This document shows positions 1 through 7,962 of a stretch of DNA of 45,467 nt, piece by piece. The stretch lies in the NCBI GenBank assembly GCA_022820945.1, contig JAJEEP010000074.1, positions 1 through 45,467 on the forward strand, in the 5' to 3' direction. The translations under genes and the position numbers were made by a program. The notes under the pieces are model-generated. The model saw only the letters and a list, made by a program, of their open reading frames with translations. It had not been told where the DNA came from and did not search any database. Positions within the stretch are counted from its first letter, which is position 1. Every line of letters starts with the position of its first letter. Origin of the DNA: Alphaproteobacteria bacterium. GTDB lineage: Bacteria > Pseudomonadota > Alphaproteobacteria > UBA828.

Positions 1-1
1 C

Positions 2-145
2 AGCGTCAACGCCAACCCGCGACCCTTCCGATGGACCAAGTCCGCAGACGACATCCTTGCAACCATCAGACGCTTCTCTCTGCGAACCCTCGATACCGCC
101 GAACGGCAAAAGCAAATCATCAAAACTTCGGAATCAGGACATTAG
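2..145 (+). mobile_element. IS630-family transposase, 3' end only
   Basis: The frame is open from the left edge and ends at TAG 143-145, giving 47 residues. Segments PFRWTKSADDILATIRRF and SLRTLDT followed by a terminal SGH match the usual C-terminus of IS630-type DDE transposases, whose tails read like PFxWTKtADxILxxIxRF...SGH. The rest of the gene lies outside the window, so intactness cannot be judged. Downstream, 146-187 may contain the terminal inverted repeat (it starts GAGCGTTTTGCGATCT), but the partner end is not in the window, so this is only a suggestion. Confidence 0.75.
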
Positions 146-255
146 AGCGTTTTGCGATCTGAAAGAATCATGTTGGTTTCCAAAGACTTAATGCCCCACG
201 GTCAGATGAATGCGCTTTGTGCCGGAATCTCGGCCAATGCGCCTGCGAGGCGTGA

Positions 256-450
256 ACCTGCGCCCGGCGTTCAGGGCTGGCGGCCGAGGTCGAGCGCATC
301 CGGGCCGTGGCCAGCCGCTGTCACTCCGACTCGAACGCAGCCGATCTGCCGTCGGACCATTGCGCGCAATTTGAGATCCGGAGTTACGAGCGTGCTGTGG
401 TGATCGCCACAATACGCATCTGGTTGCGCGCTAATGAGTCCTCGCCCTAA
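256..450 (+). pseudogene. Possible remnant of a second transposase (IS5-like C-terminus)
   Basis: This frame is open between a TGA at 253 and a TAA at 448-450 but has no ATG. It encodes 64 residues ending in SYERAVVIATIRIWLR plus ANESSP. That ending resembles the last helix of IS5-family transposases, which often finish with RYEK...xxVxIAxIxIWL. The upstream half (LAAEVERIRAVASRC) is not recognisable. The stretch 146-446 holds no other convincing gene, and the ATG-started ORFs on both strands look like noise. The remnant overlaps the end of the converging phbB gene by four bases. The IS5 assignment is by eye and uncertain. Confidence 0.35.
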
Positions 451-1169
451 TACATGTGGGTGCCGCCGTTCATGGTGATGGTGGAGCCGGTGGTCCAGGC
501 CGCCTTGTCGTCGACGAGGAAGAGCACGGCGTGGGCCACCTCCTCCTCGTACCCCATGCGGCGGATCGGGGACTTGTCGATGATCTTCTGCGCGATCCGC
601 TCGGGCATGTTGCGCATCAGGTAGGTGTCAACGTAGCCGGGCGCAACGGTGTTGACCGTGATCCCGTGCTTCGCCCCCTCCTGCGCCAGCGCCTTGGTGA
701 AGCCGTGCATGCCGGCCTTGGCGGCGACGTAGTTGACCTGGTTGAGCTGGCCCGCCTGGCCGTTCATCGAACCGATCTGGACGATGCGGCCCCAGCCCCG
801 CTCCATCATGCCGGGATAGACCGCCTTCGACATGTAGAAGACGGAATCGAGATTGACCCGGACCACGCGCTGCCACTGGTCGTCCGTCATGTTCTCGAAC
901 TTGTTGTCGGAGACCGTGCCCGCGTTGTTGACGAGAATCTCGACCGGGCCGTGCTCGGCCTCGATCGTCGCGATCCCGGCCCGACAGGCGTCGCCGTCGC
1001 TCACGTCCCACTTGAGCGCGGGGATGCCCGATTCCTCGGTGAAGTCGGCGGCGCAGGCCTCATCGGCGTGGTAGTTGACCACCACCGGGTGGCCGGCCTC
1101 CTGCAAGGCACGCGCGATCCCAGCGCCGATGCCGCGCGTGCCCCCGGTGATGAGCGCAAGCCGTCCCAT
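447..1169 (-). CDS. phbB: Acetoacetyl-CoA reductase (PhbB/PhaB), copy 1
   Basis: Short-chain dehydrogenase of 240 residues, the usual PhbB length. By family it reduces acetoacetyl-CoA to (R)-3-hydroxybutyryl-CoA with NADPH in the cytosol. Visible features are the N-terminal nucleotide motif TGGTRGIG (residues 8-15), NNAG (about 85), the catalytic serine in IGSMNGQAGQ, and the YxxxK pair in NYVAAKAGMHGFTKALAQEG. A GGGAG ribosome-binding site precedes the ATG. It lies 22 bp downstream of a second copy and is the last gene of the minus-strand PHB operon. It differs from copy 2 around the substrate loop (DTYLMRNMPE against DTDMVRAVPE) and in AAWTTGSTITMNGG, so its substrate preference may have drifted. 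Confidence 0.9.
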   Translation of the reverse strand: MGRLALITGGTRGIGAGIARALQEAGHPVVVNYHADEACAADFTEESGIPALKWDVSDGDACRAGIATIEAEHGPVEILVNNAGTVSDNKFENMTDDQWQRVVRVNLDSVFYMSKAVYPGMMERGWGRIVQIGSMNGQAGQLNQVNYVAAKAGMHGFTKALAQEGAKHGITVNTVAPGYVDTYLMRNMPERIAQKIIDKSPIRRMGYEEEVAHAVLFLVDDKAAWTTGSTITMNGGTHMY

Positions 1170-1191
1170 TCGTGTGCTCCCGTCGTAAGAC

Positions 1192-1914
1192 TCAATACAT
1201 GTGGTGGCCGCCGTTCACCGAGATCGTCGAGCCGGTGATGAAGTCGGCGTCGTCTGCGGTGAGGAACAGCACCGCCCGCGCGATGTCCTCGGCGCGCCCG
1301 AGCCGGCCCACCGGGATGCTGGCGACGATCTTTTCGAGCACCGCCTCCGGCACCGCGCGCACCATGTCGGTGTCCACATAGCCAGGGGCGACCGCGTTCA
1401 CGGTGATGCCGTGGCGTGCGCCCTCCTGCGCCAGCGCCTTGGTGAAGCCGTGGATTCCGGATTTCGCGGCGGCGTAGTTGACCTGGCCGTACTGGCCGGC
1501 TTGGCCGTTGATCGAGCCGACGTTCACGACTCGGCCGAACTTGCGCGCCCGCATGCCGGGGAAGGTGGCGTGGCAGAGGTTGAAGCAGGAGCCGAGGTTG
1601 GTGTCGAGCACCGCCTGCCATCGGTCCGGTGTCATCTTCTGCAGCGTACCGTCGCGCGTGATGCCGGCGTTGTTCACCAGGATGTCGATGGGGCCCAGGT
1701 CCTTCTCGATCTGCGCGACGCCCGCCTCGCAGGCCGCGAAGTCGCTCACGTCCCACTTGTAGACCGCGACGCCCATGACCTCGTGGAAGCGGGCGGCCGC
1801 TTCGTCGTTCGCGTTGTAGTTGGCGGCCACCTGGCAGCCGTTGTTCTTCAGCGCGAGCGAGATCGCGCCGCCGATGCCCCGTGTTCCACCCGTGACCAGT
1901 GCGACCCGACTCAT
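1192..1914 (-). CDS. phbB: Acetoacetyl-CoA reductase (PhbB/PhaB), copy 2
   Basis: A 240-residue short-chain dehydrogenase with TGGTRGIG, LVNNAGITRDG, the catalytic serine in VGSINGQAGQ, and Y/K in NYAAAKSGIHG. The stretch HGFTKALAQEG and the end NGGHHMY are typical of PhbB. It makes (R)-3-hydroxybutyryl-CoA for the PHA synthase encoded just upstream. GGGAG lies about 7 bases before the ATG. This copy is closer to the family pattern (NAGITRD, FITGSTISVNGG) than the downstream paralogue, and the two share well over half their residues. No beta-ketothiolase gene (phaA) is present in the window. Confidence 0.92.
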   Translation of the reverse strand: MSRVALVTGGTRGIGGAISLALKNNGCQVAANYNANDEAAARFHEVMGVAVYKWDVSDFAACEAGVAQIEKDLGPIDILVNNAGITRDGTLQKMTPDRWQAVLDTNLGSCFNLCHATFPGMRARKFGRVVNVGSINGQAGQYGQVNYAAAKSGIHGFTKALAQEGARHGITVNAVAPGYVDTDMVRAVPEAVLEKIVASIPVGRLGRAEDIARAVLFLTADDADFITGSTISVNGGHHMY

Positions 1915-2001
1915 GCTCGTTCTCCCAATAATGCACGGCGCCGCCGGGAACCGACTCCTCGGCGGCGCGCGTGCCTCATATGCGCCCGGACCTGCGCATT
2001 T

Positions 2002-3234
2002 TCAAGCGCTCGCGTGCGCGGAAATCCAGTCTGCAAGCTTGCGCCAGAGCAGCCGCTTGGCGCGGGGACTGGCCATCATCCCGATGTGGCCGAGAGGCGG
2101 GCGCCAGGTCTCGACGTCGGAGAGCGCCTCGCTCAGCGCCTCTGCCGATGCCGGCGGGACGATGCGATCGCGGGCCGGCACGATATTGAGCGAAGGTGCA
2201 CGCACACGCTCGGGCCGCACCGCCTCACCGCCCACGAGCCAATTCCCTCGCGCAGGCGCGTTCGCGCCGTACCAGTCCTGCAAGCAGGCGCGGGCCACGG
2301 GGCCGGTGAGCGGCACCACATCGTTGAGCCAATCCTCCAGCGCCACGAAATTGCGAGCGGCAGCGGAGGCGGGCGGGAGCGCGGCGAAGGCCGTGAACTT
2401 GCGGGCCGCCAGCAGCGGGTCGAGCGCGGCGAACATGGCCTGCAGCGCATCGGGCGGCAGCTGCTCCATGCCGTCGATCAGGGCGCTCAGCCCCGGCAGG
2501 TGGGCTGCGATCAGGCGCGCCTGATGGCGGCCGTCGGCCCAGAAGTCCCAGGGTGTCGCCAGCAGCACCAGCGCCGCCACGTCCTTGCGGGCGGCGAGCG
2601 GCAGCACCATGGTGCCGCCCATGCAGTAGCCCGCGAGCGCGACCGGCCGGCCCGCGTCCCTGCGCACCGCCTCCAGCGCGGGCGCAAGGCGGCCCATGAT
2701 GTAGTCGTCGAGCCCGAACGCGCGCTCGTCCGCGCCCGGCGCAGCCCAATCGAGCAGGTAGGGGCGCAGGCCCCGCTCCCGCAGGTAGCGGGCGAAGCTG
2801 CGGCCCGCCGTGAGGTCGAGGATGTAGGCGCGGTTGATGAGTGAAGGCACGAGCAGCACGGGCGCGCCGGCAGTCTCCCCGCCGAAGGCCAGGACCCGCG
2901 TCGTGCCTGCCTGCCAGAGCACCGGCGGGTCTTCCAGGCGGCGGCGGTAGGGGTGTGCGCAGTAGCCCTCGATGCCTTCGAGGAAGGTGCCGATGCGGCC
3001 GGCCGTCTCGGCACCAAGGGCGCGGGCCAGCGCTTCAGGATCGACCTGTGCCAGCGCCCCCTGCAGGGCCGTCGTCTGCGCCCGGTCCGCGTGCCGCCAG
3101 GTCAGCGATCCGCTCCTCGAAAGCCGCAAGGCGGCGAGAGAGCTCAGCCAGACGCTGAGCGCCATCCCCAGATGGAGCGGAAGCGGCTTCGGCCCGAGGC
3201 GCAGGGGTGCCTGTACCGGCGTTCGTGCCGGCAT
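2002..3234 (-). CDS. phaC: PhaC-like poly(3-hydroxyalkanoate) synthase
   Basis: Alpha/beta-hydrolase fold protein of 410 residues. It carries the PHA-synthase form of the lipase box, GYCMGGT (nucleophile Cys), an acid in PARDRIVPP and the histidine in LGHIGMM, so the Cys-Asp-His triad is complete. It should polymerise (R)-3-hydroxyacyl-CoA on granules. It is shorter than class I PhaC (about 590) and nearer class III length, but has an extra N-terminal helix region (HLGMALSVWLSSLAALRL). The two reductase genes follow on the same strand. The start is ambiguous: ATG 3234 includes the conserved-looking segment PLPLHLGMALSV, while ATG 3165 would cut into it. Either choice overlaps the upstream gene. 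Confidence 0.85.
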   Translation of the reverse strand: MPARTPVQAPLRLGPKPLPLHLGMALSVWLSSLAALRLSRSGSLTWRHADRAQTTALQGALAQVDPEALARALGAETAGRIGTFLEGIEGYCAHPYRRRLEDPPVLWQAGTTRVLAFGGETAGAPVLLVPSLINRAYILDLTAGRSFARYLRERGLRPYLLDWAAPGADERAFGLDDYIMGRLAPALEAVRRDAGRPVALAGYCMGGTMVLPLAARKDVAALVLLATPWDFWADGRHQARLIAAHLPGLSALIDGMEQLPPDALQAMFAALDPLLAARKFTAFAALPPASAAARNFVALEDWLNDVVPLTGPVARACLQDWYGANAPARGNWLVGGEAVRPERVRAPSLNIVPARDRIVPPASAEALSEALSDVETWRPPLGHIGMMASPRAKRLLWRKLADWISAHASA

Positions 3235-3418
3235 TCAGGCCGCCGCTCTCTCCGCCGCCCGCGAGCGCGGCGAGGTGCAGGGTGGCGAGACGGAGCGAGA
3301 GCGCGCCGGGGCCGTCGTCGCGGCCTGCGCCGGCGACCTCCTCCTGCCAGAGATCAAGGAAGCGTCGGGCAAGCGCGGCCGGGTCGTCGTCATCGCTCGT
3401 GCCCTCGGGCTTGCTCAT
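3035..3418 (-). CDS. Small PHA-synthase-associated protein (PhaE-like position)
   Basis: A 127-residue acidic protein starting MSKPEGTSDDDDP. It has an N-terminal helix with ALARRFLDLWQEEVAG and a C-terminal coiled-coil-like segment (QRLAELSRRLAAFEERIADLA). The FLDLWQ helix plus C-terminal coiled coil recalls PhaE-type or other PHA-synthase partner proteins, but the family is not firmly recognised. It is first in the PHB operon. Its last ~200 bp overlap the start of phaC in another frame (about 130 bp if phaC starts at 3165). A TATACT hexamer lies only 6-11 bases before the start, so an upstream promoter or even a nearly leaderless message is conceivable. The longer frame to 3493 lacks support. 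Confidence 0.6.
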   Translation of the reverse strand: MSKPEGTSDDDDPAALARRFLDLWQEEVAGAGRDDGPGALSLRLATLHLAALAGGGESGGLNAGTNAGTGTPAPRAEAASAPSGDGAQRLAELSRRLAAFEERIADLAARGPGADDGPAGGAGTGRS

Positions 3419-3485
3419 GCCTGGAGTATAGCCCAGGCAGCGCCCCGTCGTTGACTTGGCCCTCGCCGCGCACCATGCTCGGCCC

Positions 3486-4010
3486 ATGACCATCGAGCAG
3501 AAGATCGAGGCCGCGGGCCTGACGCTCCCCCGGCTGGAAGACAGCTACGGCACCAACCCCGCGGCTGCGAAATACGTCTCCCACCACGCAGTGGGGCGCG
3601 TGCTCTACCTCTCGGGCTGCACGCCGATTAAGGACGGCAAGCCCTATCTTCCGGGTATCCTCGGAGAGGATCGCACCATCGAGGAGGGCTACGAGGCGGC
3701 GCGCCACTGCATGCTCTGCTACCTCGGCCTGATCAAGTATGCGCTGGGCGACCTCGACCGGATGCACCGGATGCTGCATCTGACCGGCTATGTGAACTCG
3801 GGGCCCGATTTCGTCGATCAGCCGCGCGTCATCAACGGTGCCGTGGACCTGCTCGTCGAGCTCTATGGCCGACGCCTGATGCCGACGCGGGCTGCCATCG
3901 GCTGCCGCGGGCTCGCGGTCAACCACTCGGTCGAGCTGATCGCCACGGTGGAGTTCGACGGCGGCTCAGTTGCTCCGCCGCTCGCCCGCGACGGCACGGT
4001 GCTCGACTGA
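3486..4010 (+). CDS. RidA family protein (YjgF/YER057c/UK114)
   Basis: A 174-residue protein of the Rid superfamily. Classical RidA hydrolyses reactive enamine/imine intermediates released by PLP enzymes. The last half shows the family layout: YLSGCTPI in the first strand pair, then LxxxG..L..M.RMLHLTGYV, then MPTRAAIGC with the substrate-binding arginine, and SVELIATVEF with the conserved glutamate. It is longer than standard RidA (about 130) and has an extra N-terminal helix (MTIEQKIEAAGLTLP), as in several uncharacterised Rid subgroups. The start at 3486 is preferred over 3456, which would place the ATG in the promoter region shared with the divergent PHB operon. Confidence 0.85.
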   Translation: MTIEQKIEAAGLTLPRLEDSYGTNPAAAKYVSHHAVGRVLYLSGCTPIKDGKPYLPGILGEDRTIEEGYEAARHCMLCYLGLIKYALGDLDRMHRMLHLTGYVNSGPDFVDQPRVINGAVDLLVELYGRRLMPTRAAIGCRGLAVNHSVELIATVEFDGGSVAPPLARDGTVLD

Positions 4011-4059
4011 GAGACGCCCGCCCCGTCCGTTCAACCCTCCACTCACGAGAGCCGATACC

Positions 4060-5049
4060 ATGAAGGCCGTTCTGTGCAGGGCCTTCGGCCCGCCCGAGAC
4101 TCTTGCGTTCGAAGACGTCGAGCCGCCTGCGCTCGAACCCGACAGCGTGCGCGTTGCCGTGTATGCGGTCGGCGTGAACTTCCCCGATCTCCTACTGATC
4201 GAGGGCAAGTATCAGGTCAGGCCGCCCTTCCCCTTCAGCCCCGGCCTCGAATGCGCGGGGATCGTGGCCGAGTGCGGACCGGGGGTGGAGGCGCCCGCGC
4301 CCGGGACCCGGGTGCTCGCCTACATGTCCTCCGGCTGCATGGCCGAGGAAGTGGTGGCGCCGGCCGATTGCGTCATCCCTATTCCCGACGCCATGCCCTT
4401 CGATGTCGCAGCGGCCTTCCCCGTGGTCTATGGCACCAGCTATCACGCCCTTGTCGGGCGCGCGGCGCTGGCCAAGGGCGAGACGCTGTTGGTAACGGGT
4501 GCCTCGGGTGGGGTGGGGCTCTCCGCGGTGGAAATCGGCAAGCGCCTGGGCGCAACGGTGATCGCGGCCGCGAGCAGCGACGAGAAGCTGGAACTTGTGC
4601 GCGACCACGGCGCGGATCATCTCGTCAACTATCGCACCGAGGACCTGCGCCAGCGGGTCAAGGCGTTGACCGACGGGCGCGGCGCCGACGTGATTTACGA
4701 CCCGGTGGGCGGGGATATCTTCGATACGTCAATGCGCTGCATCGCGTGGAACGGGCGGCTGCTCGTCATCGGCTTCGCCTCCGGCCGCATCGCCGAGGCC
4801 AAGACAAACATCGTCCTGCTCAAGGAGATCAGCGTGGTCGGTGTCGCCTGGGGCGCCTTTGCCCAGCGCGACCGCGCCGCGAACTGCGCCTATTTCGACG
4901 ATCTCTTCCGCTGGTACGAGGAAGGCGCGCTGAGGCCCCGCATCTCCCGCTGCCTGCCGCTCGCAGACGCGACGGCAGCGCTGCAGGGTTTCCAAAGCCG
5001 CAGCGTGGTCGGTAAGCAAGTGCTGACGGTGGAGAGAGCCGAGGGCTAA
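4060..5049 (+). CDS. Zinc-free NADPH:quinone oxidoreductase (MDR superfamily)
   Basis: A 329-residue medium-chain reductase starting MKAVLCRAFGPPETL, typical of the quinone-oxidoreductase branch. The N-terminal GroES-like domain contains GVNFPDLLLIEGKYQ and PGLECAGIV. The Rossmann domain has LLVTGASGGVGLSAVE at about residues 144-159, and GADVIYDPVGGD follows. Cysteines for structural zinc are absent, as expected for this branch. It probably reduces quinones or enone-type substrates with NADPH; the true substrate cannot be told. It follows the RidA gene by 49 bp on the same strand and may be co-transcribed with it. Confidence 0.88.
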   Translation: MKAVLCRAFGPPETLAFEDVEPPALEPDSVRVAVYAVGVNFPDLLLIEGKYQVRPPFPFSPGLECAGIVAECGPGVEAPAPGTRVLAYMSSGCMAEEVVAPADCVIPIPDAMPFDVAAAFPVVYGTSYHALVGRAALAKGETLLVTGASGGVGLSAVEIGKRLGATVIAAASSDEKLELVRDHGADHLVNYRTEDLRQRVKALTDGRGADVIYDPVGGDIFDTSMRCIAWNGRLLVIGFASGRIAEAKTNIVLLKEISVVGVAWGAFAQRDRAANCAYFDDLFRWYEEGALRPRISRCLPLADATAALQGFQSRSVVGKQVLTVERAEG

Positions 5050-5102
5050 GCCAGCGCGCGCTGAGCCTCCTTTACCCGAGGAAGCAGATTTTCTACCCTT
5101 GG

Positions 5103-6224
5103 ATGCAACCCCGCGGCGCCGCGGAGCAGTGGACTGCAGGACGGCTAGGACAGAGCTTGGCTGGGGAGGCGATCCGAGGCGCTGCGGGGCCGCTCGTGGA
5201 CGATCCCATCATCGGGCACCCGGTGCGCGCCGGCGGCTGGGCTGACCACGCCGCGTCCTCATACACCCTGGCAGCCGCGGCGCTCGACGACGGGCGCCTT
5301 GCGGATGCCGCCGCGCTCGCCCGTCACACGGTCGAGGAAGCGCGCGAGGGCTACGAGCTCTACGCCCTCTGGACCGATCAGATCAGAGAGACTCTTGGCG
5401 CTGAAGGCGTGGACCAAGCCGCGATCGCAGCCGGCGAAGCCCGGTTGGGCGCGCTGCTGGCGGGCGAGGCGGGCGAGCCCTTCGACATTCACGCGGGCTG
5501 GGCCGCCTACACCGCCGCCATCGACGATGTGGAGGCGGCCTGCGGGGCCGGCGATGCAGCCGCGGCCAGCGAACACCTGGAGCGCGCCCGCACGCTCTGG
5601 CTCGAAACTCACGACAGGGGCTGCGATCTGGTCTACGGGATGCTCGACCTCGTCGTCCGGCATCTCGGCGAGAACCGCATCGGCCCGCTCTGGGACGAGT
5701 TGATGGCGCCGATGTACGAGACCTACGACGTCTACGACACCGCCACCCATCCGTGGCCGCGCTCGATGCACCGGCTGATCCTGATCGCCGCGCTCTCGCT
5801 GCGCGGCCATCTGAGCGGGCCGGGGCGCACCGGCGCCATCGAAATCGCCGAGGAAGCGGACCGCTGGGTGCTGAGCTTCGATCCCTGCGGCTCCGGCGGG
5901 CGCACCTACCGCGACGACGACCCGAAGGGCCCCCGCATGGAGCCCCCTTACGGCTTCGCCGTGACCACCGAGGCCCACGACTGGGCCTGGGGCAAGAAGG
6001 GCGTCTGCGTCTATTGCGTCCACTGCTGCCAGTTGAACCAGCGCATGCCGATCCGTCGCTTCGGCTATCCGACGCGGGTGATCGACCCGCCGACCTGGCC
6101 CGAGGCGCGCGAGGGCGGTGTCTGCCGCTGGTCGGTCTACAAGGATCCTGCGCTGGTGCCGGAGGAGGCCTATACCAGCGTGGGCTATCAGAAGCCGGCG
6201 GCGGCCGGCGCGGAGGCAGGGTAA
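5103..6224 (+). CDS. Conserved-looking protein of unknown function with CxxCxxCC motif
   Basis: A 373-residue protein not assigned to any named enzyme. The N-terminal two thirds are helical and Ala/Glu-rich. The C-terminal third has a striking motif set: DPCGSGGRTYR, PPYGFAVTTEAHDWAWGKKG, then VCVYCVHCCQLNQ (Cys-x2-Cys-x2-CysCys), RRFGYPTRVIDPP and a late Cys in GGVCRWSVYKDP. The cysteines could bind a metal or Fe-S centre. I recall similar unnamed proteins but cannot name a family. Its TAA overlaps the ATG of the downstream glutamine-synthetase-family gene (TAATG at 6222-6226), so the two are translationally coupled and probably act together. The start is uncertain: no ribosome site precedes 5103, and GTG starts near 5196 are possible. 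Confidence 0.7.
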   Translation: MQPRGAAEQWTAGRLGQSLAGEAIRGAAGPLVDDPIIGHPVRAGGWADHAASSYTLAAAALDDGRLADAAALARHTVEEAREGYELYALWTDQIRETLGAEGVDQAAIAAGEARLGALLAGEAGEPFDIHAGWAAYTAAIDDVEAACGAGDAAAASEHLERARTLWLETHDRGCDLVYGMLDLVVRHLGENRIGPLWDELMAPMYETYDVYDTATHPWPRSMHRLILIAALSLRGHLSGPGRTGAIEIAEEADRWVLSFDPCGSGGRTYRDDDPKGPRMEPPYGFAVTTEAHDWAWGKKGVCVYCVHCCQLNQRMPIRRFGYPTRVIDPPTWPEAREGGVCRWSVYKDPALVPEEAYTSVGYQKPAAAGAEAG

Positions 6225-7582
6225 TGAGCGGCGCGGCGGGCGAGGGGTTGGCGGCGGTGCGCGAGCGGATGCGCGCCGATGGCGTGCGCTTCGTCCAGGT
6301 CGAGACGCCGGACCTGGACGGCGGGCTGCGCGGCAAGTTCTTGGCGCTCGACAAAGGGCTCTCCAGCGAGATCGGCTGGTCCAACATCATCTACGGGCTG
6401 ACCACGGCGGACGACGTCTATCTCTCGCCGTTCTCGTCCTACGAGAACGGTTTCGCCGACGTGTACGGGAAACCGGACCCCGCCACCGTCTGCCGCCTGC
6501 CCTGGCGGCCGGACACGGTGGCAGCCGTGCTCGACATCCACGACGCCGACGGCACCATGACGCCGGAGTGCCCGCGCACCATGCTCCGGTGCGCCGCGGA
6601 CAAGGCCGTCCAGATGGGCTTCGAGCCGCGCTTCGCGCTCGAGTACGAGGTCTTCATCTACCACGTGGACGATAACGCCCCGTCGCTCTCGCCCGGGACG
6701 CTCACGCCGGTCTCGCGTGGCCGGAACGCCTACAGCCTGGTGCGCCTGCCTGCGCTGCGCGCGGTGTTCGAGACCTTCATGCAGCGCATGGAGGAGGTGG
6801 GCGCGCCGGTGGTTTCCATGCACACGGAGCTCGGTCACGGCGCCATCGAGTTCGCGCTGGCCCATGCTCCGGCGCTCGCCGCCGCCGACGGCGCCATGCG
6901 CGCCAAGACCTACCTCAAGGAGCTCTGCGCCGAGCGCGGCATGATCGCGACCTTCATGGCGAAGCTCGATGCCGACCTGCCGGGTTCCGGCGGCCATGTC
7001 CACCAGAGCCTCTGGAGGGACGGCCAAAACGCGTTCTGGGACGGCGCCGGTGCGAGTGAGACCGCCAGGCAGTACGCTGCCGGCCAGCTCGAGCATCTGC
7101 CTGCGCTGGTCGCGCTCTGCATGCCCAACGTCAACTCCTTCCGGCGGCGGGACTGGCAGCACTGGGTGCCCGAGAACGCATCCTGGGGCGACGACAACCG
7201 CAGCGCGGCGATGCGGCTGATCACCCGGCCCGTGTCGCACGGCGCGCGCTTCGAGAACCGGCTGCCGGGCGCCGATGCCAATGCCTATCTCGCCATCGGC
7301 GGCATGCTGGCCGCCGGGCTCGACGGCATCGAGCGCGGCCTCTCGCCGCCGCCGCTCTGCACCGGCAACGCGGCGCTGGACGAGAGCTACACCAGGCTGC
7401 CGGCTACCCTGGAGGAGGCGGTGGCAGTCTTCGAGGGCTCCGCCTTCCTGCGCCGCGCCTTCGGCGACTGCTTCGTGGATCACTACGCGCTGTCGCGCCG
7501 GGCCGAGCTCGATCTCTGGCGCGCCTGGCAGAAGAGCCAGGTCAGTGCCTGGGAATACGAGCGCTATTTCGAGACCATTTGA
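6224..7582 (+). CDS. Glutamine synthetase family protein (GlnA-like / gamma-glutamylamide ligase type)
   Basis: A 452-residue ATP-dependent amide ligase of the glutamine synthetase fold. Visible family motifs are FALEYEVFIY (metal-binding Glu), HTELGHGAIEFALAHA, GSGGHVHQSLW (ATP/metal site, usually GSGxHxHxSL), NSFRRRDWQHWVPENASWG, and ENRLPGADANAYLAIGGML. It is shorter than or comparable to type I GlnA and lacks the adenylylation-loop tyrosine context, which favours a specialised ligase. Such paralogues make gamma-glutamyl amides of amines or amino acids. The amine cannot be predicted. It is coupled to the upstream cysteine-motif gene by a one-base stop/start overlap. Confidence 0.85.
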   Translation: MSGAAGEGLAAVRERMRADGVRFVQVETPDLDGGLRGKFLALDKGLSSEIGWSNIIYGLTTADDVYLSPFSSYENGFADVYGKPDPATVCRLPWRPDTVAAVLDIHDADGTMTPECPRTMLRCAADKAVQMGFEPRFALEYEVFIYHVDDNAPSLSPGTLTPVSRGRNAYSLVRLPALRAVFETFMQRMEEVGAPVVSMHTELGHGAIEFALAHAPALAAADGAMRAKTYLKELCAERGMIATFMAKLDADLPGSGGHVHQSLWRDGQNAFWDGAGASETARQYAAGQLEHLPALVALCMPNVNSFRRRDWQHWVPENASWGDDNRSAAMRLITRPVSHGARFENRLPGADANAYLAIGGMLAAGLDGIERGLSPPPLCTGNAALDESYTRLPATLEEAVAVFEGSAFLRRAFGDCFVDHYALSRRAELDLWRAWQKSQVSAWEYERYFETI

Positions 7583-7682
7583 GCATCGGGCCTCGAAGCA
7601 CCTTTTCGCATCCGCCTTCTGCCACTATATCGATGGAGTCGGGGCGGCGACGCGCCGGCTCCGACAGGACGACGAGGGACGA

Positions 7683-7871
7683 ATGACCGAACAAGACCCG
7701 ATCGCGCAGCGCCTGGAGGCGTTGCGCGCCGAACACCAGTCGCTCAATGCGGAAATCGACGCGCTCGCCGGCCGCGGCGACGCTCTCGAAATTCAGGGAC
7801 TCAAGCGCCAGAAGCTCAAGCTCAAGGACGAGATCGCGCGGCTGGAGAGCGAGCACGCGCACACCGGGTGA
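7683..7871 (+). CDS. DUF465 (YdcH-like) small protein
   Basis: A 62-residue, highly charged helical peptide. RLEALRAEHQSLNAEIDAL, then LEIQGLKRQKLKLKDEIARLE, is the hallmark of DUF465/YdcH proteins, common in alphaproteobacteria and of unknown role. It is probably a short antiparallel coiled coil. It starts at ATG 7683 after GACGAGGGA. The 100 bp upstream contain TATATCG near 7627, a possible -10 element, so it may have its own promoter. The next gene converges on it across a 90-bp AT-richer gap (7872-7962) that holds nothing recognisable. Confidence 0.88.
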   Translation: MTEQDPIAQRLEALRAEHQSLNAEIDALAGRGDALEIQGLKRQKLKLKDEIARLESEHAHTG

Positions 7872-7962
7872 GTCCGCAATTCAAATCTCGCGGAACCGGG
7901 CACGTTTCGTGTAAGATGTTGTTATAAAAGGAATTAGGGTACTATTCTCAAGCGGGCAGCGT

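Noticed and set aside
152..412. ATG-started ORFs of 83 (plus) and 74 (minus) residues
   Set aside because: Low-complexity Arg/Pro/Ser content typical of shadow frames; a third frame in the same DNA (256-450) looks more like a real coding remnant.
5753..6223. In-frame N-terminal extension of the glutamine-synthetase-family gene
   Set aside because: It runs through the upstream gene in another frame and is Arg-rich with no domain; ATG 6224 gives a normal family N-terminus.
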